A stretch of 5,190 nucleotides of DNA from Syntrophorhabdaceae bacterium. GTDB lineage: Bacteria > Desulfobacterota > Syntrophorhabdia > Syntrophorhabdales > Syntrophorhabdaceae. Within the stretch, counting starts at the first letter, position 1. Every line of letters starts with the position of its first letter. The stretch is from contig JAOAHW010000062.1 of assembly GCA_026415015.1 (NCBI GenBank), positions 1 through 5,190 of the forward strand, given 5' to 3'. Below, in pieces: positions 1-4,982 of the stretch. The notes below the pieces were generated by a model. That model did not search any database. It saw only the letters and a program-made list of their open reading frames with translations, and was not told the origin of the DNA. Both the position numbers and the translations under genes were made by a program.

Positions 1-626
1 TCGTTACAAAGGGTGTGGATGAACCATACAGGATGTTTACCTCCAGGGCAGAGAACAGGCTGCTTCTAAGGGAGGATAATGCAGACCTCCGCCTTACAGA
101 AAAAGGTTATGCCATAGGTCTTGTAAGCAGGAAAAGATATGATATGGTGGTGAAAAAGAAGAAAAAGATAGATAAGACCCATGACATATTGAGGTCAGTG
201 AGATTAAGGCCTACAAGACAGACTGAACAGATGCTAAAGGATATGGGATTAGGTAATATTAAAAACCCAGTGACCCTGGAAGACCTCCTTAAAAAACCAG
301 GTATCACCATAGACCATCTAAAAAAGATAGAGGAAAGGCTCCAAAAAATAGAAGAAGACATAGCCTATCAGGTGGAGCTCAATGTAAAATATCACGGCTA
401 TAAAGACAGACAGATTGAGATGATAAACAGGGCAAAAAGGCTTGAGGATAAAAAGATACCCCAGGATATGAGATACCATGAGGTGTCAGGGCTCTCAAGG
501 GAGATTATTGAGAAGCTCACAAGGATAAAACCTATATCCCTTGGCCAGGCATCCCGTATACCAGGGGTCACCCCTGCTGCTATAACAGCACTTATAATCC
601 ATTTTAAGAAACAGGGGATTATTTAA
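1..626 (+). CDS. mnmG: tRNA uridine-5-carboxymethylaminomethyl(34) synthesis protein MnmG (GidA), C-terminal part
   Basis: This is the C-terminal third of MnmG, the FAD-dependent partner of MnmE that installs the (carboxymethyl)aminomethyl group on wobble U34 of certain tRNAs in the cytoplasm. The frame is open from the window edge (codons from base 3 read VTKG), so the true start lies outside. About 207 of the usual ~620 residues are visible. Seen directly: the family signature EPYRMFTSRAENRLLLRED at the left end, a basic coiled stretch, the YHGYKDRQ motif, and the conserved helical tail SRIPGVTPAAITALIIHFKK, ending in TAA at 624-626. These are hallmark MnmG C-terminal sequences (the part known to contact MnmE and tRNA). 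No truncation or frameshift is seen within the visible part. A GTG at 15 is internal and is not a start. The QueG-like gene follows 44 nt later on the same strand. Confidence 0.97.
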   Translation, partial: VTKGVDEPYRMFTSRAENRLLLREDNADLRLTEKGYAIGLVSRKRYDMVVKKKKKIDKTHDILRSVRLRPTRQTEQMLKDMGLGNIKNPVTLEDLLKKPGITIDHLKKIEERLQKIEEDIAYQVELNVKYHGYKDRQIEMINRAKRLEDKKIPQDMRYHEVSGLSREIIEKLTRIKPISLGQASRIPGVTPAAITALIIHFKKQGII

Positions 627-651
627 AAGAGACCCCTTATAAAGGTCTCTT
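627..651 (+). terminator. Hairpin just after mnmG (possible weak terminator or processing site)
   Basis: A perfect 8-bp inverted repeat, AAGAGACC (627-634) and GGTCTCTT (644-651), is separated by a 9-nt loop and begins directly after the mnmG stop codon. It is not followed by a clear T-run (the next bases are GCATAGAC), so it does not meet the usual intrinsic terminator pattern. It may be a weak terminator, an RNA-processing or stability element, or an attenuator ahead of the next gene, whose ribosome binding site starts about 10 nt later. Confidence 0.45.
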
Positions 652-670
652 GCATAGACAGGGAGGTATC

Positions 671-1339
671 TTGGAGGATAATAACAGAATCATTGAGGGA
701 TGGTTTAAGGGGTTTGATATAGATATATATGGCATAGGTCATATGTCCCTGTATGATATTGACCTTGTCCAGATAGACAATGCCATAAAAGACAGGCTTC
801 CCTATGCTATCTCTTTTGGTCTTGTTTTATCAAAGGCTGTCATGGATACAGTGATAGACGGGCCTAACCAACTCTATCTCCATCACTATAGACAGCTCAA
901 CTACAGGCTCGATATGGTAGCCTATCTCCTCTCAAATAAGATAGAGGAGATGGGATACAATGCCCTCCCATTTGCTGCCTCGCAGCTTGTTGACTGGAGA
1001 AACCAGAAGGCACATATCTCCCATAAAAAGATTGGTGTTATATCAGGTATAGGATGGATAGGTAGAAACAACCTGCTCATCCATCCTTTATATGGTGCCT
1101 ATGTGAGGTATAATACAGTCCTGACAGATATGCCCTTAAAAGAAAATGAAAAAAAAGACTTTTCATGCGGAGGGTGCAGGGCATGTATGGATGTATGTCC
1201 TGCAGGTGCAGTAAAGGAGGACCCTGCTTCCTTTGACCATTTGAGCTGCTATGATATGCTAAACCATTTTAAAAATAAAAGAAACTTAGGGCATCATATA
1301 TGCGGTCTATGTATTAAAGTCTGCAGGGGCAGAAGATAG
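671..1339 (+). CDS. QueG-like (COG1600-type) double [4Fe-4S] cluster protein, short form
   Basis: The 222-aa protein resembles the catalytic plus ferredoxin part of epoxyqueuosine reductase QueG, which reduces epoxyqueuosine to queuosine in tRNA using cobalamin and two [4Fe-4S] clusters. Start: TTG 671 is chosen because GGGAGG (661-666) sits 4 nt upstream. An in-frame TTG at 650 lies in the hairpin without a good ribosome binding site. Seen: the GIGWIGRNNLL motif (cf. GLGWTGK of QueG) near residues 126-136; a first cluster set C166-x2-C169-x2-C172-x3-C176-P; and a second set C193, C211, C214, C218. The protein stops right after the last cysteine and lacks the C-terminal HEAT-type extension of QueG (usually 310-380 aa in total). 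By eye, the position of the QueG catalytic Asp (in D-S/T-APV-x-E) holds Gln112, and the Glu-Arg of that motif is His118-Lys119. It belongs to the group of short QueG-like Fe-S proteins usually labelled epoxyqueuosine reductase. Its true substrate is unknown. Confidence 0.8.
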   Translation: MEDNNRIIEGWFKGFDIDIYGIGHMSLYDIDLVQIDNAIKDRLPYAISFGLVLSKAVMDTVIDGPNQLYLHHYRQLNYRLDMVAYLLSNKIEEMGYNALPFAASQLVDWRNQKAHISHKKIGVISGIGWIGRNNLLIHPLYGAYVRYNTVLTDMPLKENEKKDFSCGGCRACMDVCPAGAVKEDPASFDHLSCYDMLNHFKNKRNLGHHICGLCIKVCRGRR

Positions 1340-1353
1340 AGACGCTCTCTATC
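1335..1353. terminator. Hairpin between convergent genes
   Basis: GATAGAGA (1335-1342) and TCTCTATC (1346-1353) form a perfect 8-bp stem with a CGC loop. It covers the stop codon of the QueG-like gene (1337-1339) and abuts the stop codon of the small minus-strand gene (1354-1356). It is symmetric and could act on transcripts from both sides. Neither flank has a strong T-run, so a bidirectional terminator role is inferred from position more than from sequence. Confidence 0.45.
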
Positions 1354-1509
1354 CTATGCCTTTACATCCTTTATCTTTCTCTTTATTATCTTATTCTTTT
1401 GTCTTGGAAAATCCGCCTTTATATAGACTGTCTTTTCAAATACCTTCTCAACAGTACCTTCCATCTCTTTCTTTGCAAAAGGAAACCTTACCTTATCACC
1501 TATATTCAT
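1354..1509 (-). CDS. Small basic conserved-looking protein (51 aa), downstream of fmdB
   Basis: A short minus-strand gene fills the apparent gap between the QueG-like gene and fmdB. It starts at ATG (complement of 1507-1509), has an AGGAG ribosome binding site 6 nt upstream (complement of 1516-1520) and stops at TAG (complement of 1354-1356). It begins MNIGDKVRFPFAKKEMEG and ends IIKRKIKDVKA. Of 51 residues, 12 are Lys and 3 Arg against 7 acidic, a net charge of about +8. The pattern (GDKVRF, a turn, GTVEKVFEKTVYIKADF, then a basic strand KIIKRKI) alternates like short beta strands and would fit a tiny SH3-like or KOW-like barrel, possibly nucleic-acid binding; this is inference only. It follows fmdB by 29 nt on the same strand and is probably in its operon. 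I do not recognise a named family. The good start site, the context and the protein-like composition make it a likely real gene. Confidence 0.75.
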   Translation of the reverse strand: MNIGDKVRFPFAKKEMEGTVEKVFEKTVYIKADFPRQKNKIIKRKIKDVKA

Positions 1510-1538
1510 CGCCTTCTCCTGTTTATTGTTTTATATAA

Positions 1539-1850
1539 TTATGTCTCTGATGTCTTTGTCTCTGAACTTGCCTTTGTCTCAGAGGTGGCTATAGACTCTG
1601 GGGCAGAGTGCTTACCATTTCCATCTCCATTGCCGTTTGCTGGTTTGGCTGTCTTTCCTGTAGAGTCAACAGGCCTTTTATAGTCAGTTACATACCAACC
1701 ATTTCCCTTGAGGTGAAATGCACAGTTAGATATAAGCTTATTTAGCCTGCCTTTACAGAATTTACACTCTGTCAATGGTGGGTCACTTATTTTCTGAAAG
1801 ATTTCAAAGTATTTTCCGCATGATTCACATTTGTATTCATAGATTGGCAT
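1539..1850 (-). CDS. FmdB-family zinc-ribbon protein with low-complexity tail
   Basis: The 103-aa protein opens with MPIYEYKCESCGKYFE, the hallmark of the FmdB family (CxxC_CxxC_SSSS zinc ribbon). C8-x2-C11 and C33-x2-C36 or the nearby CKFC pair provide the two zinc knuckles, followed by a linker with NGWYVTDYK. The family was named for a gene beside formamidase or formylmethanofuran loci and is often called a regulatory protein, but its molecular role is unproven. After about residue 65 the sequence becomes low-complexity, rich in Gly/Asn and then Ser/Glu/Thr/Lys (ending SSETKTSET), which is common in this family's disordered tails. Start: ATG with GGAGG 7 nt upstream (complement of 1858-1862). 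A sigma70-like promoter lies just upstream. The 51-aa basic gene follows 29 nt downstream. This is the best recognised gene of the minus-strand pair, though its function remains general. Confidence 0.9.
   Translation of the reverse strand: MPIYEYKCESCGKYFEIFQKISDPPLTECKFCKGRLNKLISNCAFHLKGNGWYVTDYKRPVDSTGKTAKPANGNGDGNGKHSAPESIATSETKASSETKTSET
1542..1583. repeat. Imperfect short tandem repeats encoding the FmdB Ser-Glu-Thr tail
   Basis: TGTCTCTGA occurs at 1542-1550 and 1557-1565, with the variant TGTCTCAGA at 1575-1583 (spacing 15 and 18 nt, so the frame is kept). A related TGTCTTTG lies at 1551. On the coding strand these units encode the repeated Ser-Glu-Thr-(Lys) motif at the C-terminus. 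They look like a slippage-derived low-complexity region. Confidence 0.6.
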
Positions 1851-1881
1851 ACTAAAACCTCCAGAAAATTTTTACATTATC

Positions 1882-1911
1882 AATATAATTCCCATCCATG
1901 CAAATAGTCAA
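1882..1911 (-). promoter_or_regulatory. Sigma70-like promoter for fmdB-type gene
   Basis: On the minus strand a -35 element TTGACT (complement of 1906-1911, 5/6 match to consensus) and a -10 element TATATT (complement of 1882-1887, 5/6) are separated by 18 nt. The predicted transcript start is near 1875, giving a leader of about 25 nt that holds the GGAGG ribosome binding site of the fmdB-type gene. The 100-nt space between the endonuclease V-like gene and fmdB shows no strong terminator hairpin, so read-through from upstream is also possible. Confidence 0.55.
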
Positions 1912-1950
1912 GTCCTTTATCCTATATTTTTCTTGAATGATTATGAAAGG

Positions 1951-2454
1951 TTAGTATATATGGGCCTCACCTCTTGTCAAGGCATCTGCTATTTTTAAGA
2001 GTGTGGGTATCCTGAAGTCTCCATGCATTGAAACTATTGAATTTACTGCATATTCAATAGAACAGCCTATGGATGATATAAAAAGGGGTCTTCTGCTTTT
2101 GCCGCGCATAATTGGCGTAAATTGATGGGCTATCTTTAGAGGGTTTTTTGCAACACCGATAATATTGGAAACATAGGGTAGCGATTCAAATAGATACATG
2201 CCAAGTCCTTTTCCCTTTTTCAAATGGACATAGCCATCTATTATTATAGTTTCAAGAAGATACCCTGTTTTTTCAAGGACAGAGAGGAGGCAAGGCAATT
2301 CCCTTCTATAGAATTGCCCAGGATAGTAGTCTTCAGCAGGTGGCAGGATTATCCTTTTAAAATCAAATGGGATACTGTCCTGCCACTGTTTAAAAACAAC
2401 ACAAGCGGCAATAGATCTGTCTTTGCTATAGTGGACATCTATTACTGCCTTCAT
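1951..2454 (-). CDS. Compact endonuclease V-like protein
   Basis: The 167-aa protein resembles endonuclease V (Nfi), which nicks DNA (and in some relatives RNA) one base 3' of deoxyinosine or inosine. Motifs in order: IDVHY with Asp6; YYPGQFYRRELP with Tyr43 and Glu52; IIIDGYVH with Asp73; IGVAK with Lys103; SRRPLFISSIG; and HGDFRIPTLLKIAD near the end. The D6-E52-D73 spacing (46 and 21 residues) equals that of the metal ligands D43-E89-D110 of the Thermotoga enzyme as I remember them, and Tyr43 falls on its wedge Tyr80. It is shorter than typical enzymes (about 220 aa), lacking the N-terminal extension and part of the region after the GVAK lysine. The late conserved His appears replaced by Cys131, and the usual DGHG-x2-H is DGYVHLK. 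It may be a distinct short branch with altered specificity. Its ATG overlaps the upstream DUF169 stop (ATGA) and has no strong ribosome binding site, so translation is probably coupled. Confidence 0.8.
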   Translation of the reverse strand: MKAVIDVHYSKDRSIAACVVFKQWQDSIPFDFKRIILPPAEDYYPGQFYRRELPCLLSVLEKTGYLLETIIIDGYVHLKKGKGLGMYLFESLPYVSNIIGVAKNPLKIAHQFTPIMRGKSRRPLFISSIGCSIEYAVNSIVSMHGDFRIPTLLKIADALTRGEAHIY

Positions 2455-3224
2455 TTCTTTGAGATCTTCAGGTCATTTTTTATTCTCTTCTTAACCTTTG
2501 CCCAACTTGCTGTGGTGAGAAAACTCTCCTCCATGTTATTTATCATTTGCACAAACCTGTTCATAGGGACACTAAAACTGAAAGTATTCGATGGGATACA
2601 CGGTCTTGCAGATACATCAAACATGCCCATTATAGCCCTTGGATTTTTTGATGTCTTCTCTAAATAAGGATAGAGCACAATGGTGGCGCAGCCTGCACCA
2701 AAAGGTGTTATGACCCCATTTAAGTCATCTCTGTCAAAGTTTGTTAGGGTAAAAAGCCCGGAGACAATATCTAACTGGGCAAAAAATATAACAACTTCAG
2801 GTTCATCATCAGGTTCAAGGAGATCCCATCTTTTAAATACAATAAATTTAGATGGTGCCTTGAAGGAAGGGACATCTTTCATATAAGACTTAACTAATTC
2901 AGGTGTCTTCTTATAGCGTTCACCCTCTATCTTTCCTGGTATACCACAGGAAAGAAAATATTCAAAATCTGGCATAAAGCCATCTCCATAACCAAGATAT
3001 TTTCTCCCGCCAAAACATCCAAATGAATCTTCTCCAAAGGCAAGGGATTTCCCTTTTACCACCCTGAATATGTCTGCAAGGATGCATCTGTGTTCTGCCT
3101 TTGGGGGTCTTACCCTCTGTGCTGTCCTATCAGTATCAGTATAGAAAAAGACAACTGGTAGAGGGGCACCATTAAAATATTTTGTCCACAATGAAATAAA
3201 CCTTTCTTTTATCTCAATATCCAT
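2451..3224 (-). CDS. DUF169-family protein (COG2043-type)
   Basis: The 257-aa protein fits the DUF169 family, whose function is unknown. Seen: an N-terminal LPVVFFYTD strand; a conserved HRC segment (Cys47) before a helix that leads to GCFGGRKYLGY (Cys70), the typical C-x-GG-x3-LG signature; a region with CGIPG (Cys93); then EVVIFFAQLDIVSGL and FGAGCATIV (Cys179), followed by Cys209. Several cysteines may bind metal or a cofactor, which is inference. Start: ATG at 3224 is preceded by GGGGAGG 5 nt upstream (complement of 3230-3236). An ATG 18 nt further upstream (3242) has no ribosome binding site, so the shorter form is chosen. No signal peptide or membrane segment is evident, so it is probably cytoplasmic. 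It is the first gene of a two-gene unit with the endonuclease V-like gene, overlapping it by 4 nt, and diverges from the metallo-hydrolase gene. Confidence 0.85.
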   Translation of the reverse strand: MDIEIKERFISLWTKYFNGAPLPVVFFYTDTDRTAQRVRPPKAEHRCILADIFRVVKGKSLAFGEDSFGCFGGRKYLGYGDGFMPDFEYFLSCGIPGKIEGERYKKTPELVKSYMKDVPSFKAPSKFIVFKRWDLLEPDDEPEVVIFFAQLDIVSGLFTLTNFDRDDLNGVITPFGAGCATIVLYPYLEKTSKNPRAIMGMFDVSARPCIPSNTFSFSVPMNRFVQMINNMEESFLTTASWAKVKKRIKNDLKISKK

Positions 3225-3350
3225 ATTTACCTCCCCTTTCATACTGACAGACTCGACTATAGCTTTTCAAAGTCATTTAATTTTATCATTTTTTAATTGA
3301 AAATTCCCTGCAAATATTTAAACATAAATATAGACGTGGGGAGGTGAGGT
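3225..3350. promoter_or_regulatory. AT-rich divergent intergenic region between the DUF169 and metallo-hydrolase genes
   Basis: This 126-nt space must carry the promoters for both divergent units. On the minus strand an extended -10-like TGATAAAAT (complement of 3280-3288) would give a leader of about 50 nt for the DUF169 gene, but no good -35 is seen. On the plus strand TTGAAA (3297-3302) and TATAGA (3329-3334) are both present but too far apart for one promoter. The hydrolase ribosome binding site GGGGAGG is at 3338-3344. No clear operator palindrome was found. Confidence 0.35.
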
Positions 3351-4205
3351 ATGGACAAAATAGAGCATCTTAGACTCACTGTGTTATGTGAAAATGTGGT
3401 GGCTAATCTTGCAGGCATAGGTGAACACGGGTTTGCAGTGTATATAGAAACTGACCATGGCAGTTACCTATTTGATACAGGCTCTGGTATAGGCATACTG
3501 CACAACGCAGATACCTTTCAAAAAGACCTTAAAAAAATAAAAAAGGTCATGTTAAGTCATGGACACTATGACCATACAGGCGGTCTTGTTCAGGTCTTAT
3601 CCAGGACAGGTGAAATAGATGTATATTGCCACCCTGCTGTGTTTGATGAAAAATATGCTGTATCAAAAGAGCAGTTCAAGCAAGAAAAGAGATTTATAGG
3701 TATCCCGCACAGGCAAATATTACTCGAGTCAAAAGGCGCTGTCTTTAAATTTTCAAAGGAATTTCAAGAAGTTGAAAGAGGTATGTATCTCACTGGTGAG
3801 GTTCAGAGAAAAAATGATTATGAAGTAGGTGATGCCCGCTTATCTTTAAAATCAGGAGAGGATTTTGTTAAAGACCCTCTGTGGGATGACCAGGCACTTG
3901 TATTCTCTACAAAAAAAGGCATTGTGGTTCTCCTTGGTTGTGCCCATGCAGGCATCATAAATACCCTACAGCATGTGGCAAGCAGATTAAAAATAGATAG
4001 TTTTTATGCTGTAATAGGAGGTACTCATCTGGGTCTTGTAGGCCATGAACAGTTTGATAAATCTATGGAGGCATTAAAAGATTTTAAAATTGATAAAATA
4101 GGGCTTTCCCACTGTACAGGCATAGAGGCAGGTTTTAAAATAAAAGAATATTTTGGTGAAAATTCATTCTATGCCTCTGTGGGCACAGTCTTTGAGATAG
4201 AATGA
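3351..4205 (+). CDS. Metallo-beta-lactamase-fold hydrolase, COG1237 (dihydropterin-methyl-aminobenzene phosphate synthase-like) type
   Basis: The 284-aa protein carries the full metallo-beta-lactamase fold pattern: N-terminal LCEN and GEHGFAVYIET, LFDTG (Asp42), the signature SHGHYDHTGG (His70, His72, Asp74, His75), then GCAHAG (His199), GGTHL (His226) and LSHCTG (His254). These supply a two-metal site. The LCEN start, GEHG and late GCAHAGI-x-NT motifs are those of COG1237, whose members are often annotated as 7,8-dihydropterin-6-methyl-4-(ribofuranosyl)aminobenzene phosphate synthase; that name is weakly supported, and the substrate here is unknown. The length is normal for the group. Start: ATG with GGGGAGG 6 nt upstream. 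It has no signal peptide, so it is cytoplasmic. It is the first gene of a probable operon: the crotonase gene begins 21 nt after its stop. Confidence 0.9.
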   Translation: MDKIEHLRLTVLCENVVANLAGIGEHGFAVYIETDHGSYLFDTGSGIGILHNADTFQKDLKKIKKVMLSHGHYDHTGGLVQVLSRTGEIDVYCHPAVFDEKYAVSKEQFKQEKRFIGIPHRQILLESKGAVFKFSKEFQEVERGMYLTGEVQRKNDYEVGDARLSLKSGEDFVKDPLWDDQALVFSTKKGIVVLLGCAHAGIINTLQHVASRLKIDSFYAVIGGTHLGLVGHEQFDKSMEALKDFKIDKIGLSHCTGIEAGFKIKEYFGENSFYASVGTVFEIE

Positions 4206-4226
4206 AAAAAATTCAGGAGGAAGGTC

Positions 4227-4982
4227 ATGGATGAAGTATTAGCATCATTTCAGGATAATGTATTTACCATAACCCTAAACAGACCTGACAGAAAAAATGC
4301 CATGGATACAGGGCTGCTTGTAGGCCTTTTAAAGGCCCTTGAGAAAGCCAGAGAGGAAAAGGCAAATATAGTTATCATAAGGGGCTCAGGAAAGGCATTC
4401 TGTGCAGGAGGTGACCTTGTTGAGTTTAGAGAAAGCGCAGACCCTGGCACAAGGATCGATGCTATGGCAGAGACCCTCCATAAGGGTATAAAGATAATAA
4501 GGGAGATAGATGCAATAGTCATCTCTGTTATAGAGGGTGTGGCAGTAGGCGCAGGGATAGGCCTTGCCCTTGCCTGTGATATTACACTGGCAACAAAAAA
4601 CTCAATAATGAATATGGGTTACAGGAGGATAGGGTTAACCCCTGACGGAGGAGGAAGCATATTTTTACCAAGGCTGATAGGTGCAAAGAGGTTTAATGAA
4701 CTCTACCTGTTATCACGGAATATAGATATGAAAGAGGCAAAGGAAATGGGGCTTGTAAATTTTGTCTGTGAAGAGGATGAACTTGAAGAGAGGCTCCAGT
4801 CAATAATAAATGAACTAAAGGCACTGCCTATGGAGACCATAGGGAGATTTAAAGACCTGGTAAACCATTCCTGTTTCTTTGGTCTTCATGACCATCTTGA
4901 CAAGGAAAAACAGTATGTATCAGAGCTTGCAGCAGATTCATTATTCAAAGAGAGGCTGGATGCCTTTTTTAGGAAGAGATAA
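4227..4982 (+). CDS. Enoyl-CoA hydratase/isomerase (crotonase) family protein, isomerase-like active site
   Basis: The 251-aa protein has the crotonase-superfamily landmarks in order: LNRPDRKNAMD (18-27), the oxyanion-hole segment GKAFCAGGDL (55-64), the second oxyanion segment EGVAVGAGIGLALACD (103-118), and GLTPDGGGSIFLPRLIG (136-152), followed by a helical C-terminus ending FFRKR. It is expected to bind an acyl-CoA thioester. By eye, the two catalytic glutamates of rat crotonase (E144, E164) fall on Gly112 and Tyr132, while Asp140 of PDGGG sits where PaaG-type and dienoyl-CoA isomerases keep a catalytic Asp. Double-bond isomerisation is therefore more likely than hydration, though the substrate is unknown. 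Start: ATG with AGGAGG 6 nt upstream (4215-4220). It is 21 nt after the hydrolase gene and its stop overlaps the next gene's ATG (TAATG), so all three are likely co-transcribed. Confidence 0.9.
   Translation: MDEVLASFQDNVFTITLNRPDRKNAMDTGLLVGLLKALEKAREEKANIVIIRGSGKAFCAGGDLVEFRESADPGTRIDAMAETLHKGIKIIREIDAIVISVIEGVAVGAGIGLALACDITLATKNSIMNMGYRRIGLTPDGGGSIFLPRLIGAKRFNELYLLSRNIDMKEAKEMGLVNFVCEEDELEERLQSIINELKALPMETIGRFKDLVNHSCFFGLHDHLDKEKQYVSELAADSLFKERLDAFFRKR

Noticed and set aside
107..361. Minus-strand 84-codon open frame inside mnmG
   Set aside because: It lies wholly opposite strongly conserved MnmG sequence, and the product is a Phe/Ser/Leu-rich shadow of a Lys/Glu-rich coding strand.
1356..1683. 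Two plus-strand open frames (1356-1538 and 1399-1683) covering the fmdB tail and the gap
   Set aside because: They are antisense to the fmdB-type gene and the 51-aa gene, have no ribosome binding site and show Leu/Ser/Phe-biased composition typical of shadows.
2224..2886. Plus-strand open frames opposite the endonuclease V-like and DUF169 genes (2224-2667, 2680-2886)
   Set aside because: Both are antisense to genes with recognisable family motifs, and neither has a credible ribosome binding site or recognisable product.
3225..3242. Upstream ATG (3242) as start of the DUF169 gene
   Set aside because: There is no ribosome binding site before it. The downstream ATG at 3224 has GGGGAGG at ideal spacing, and that GGGGAGG lies within the extra codons.
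4201..4217. Small inverted repeat GAAT/ATTC around the A-run after the hydrolase gene
   Set aside because: The stem is only 4 bp and it lies just before a strong ribosome binding site in an apparent operon, so it is not a credible terminator.
4250..4522. Minus-strand 90-codon open frame inside the crotonase gene
   Set aside because: It is antisense to the conserved crotonase oxyanion region, so it is a shadow.
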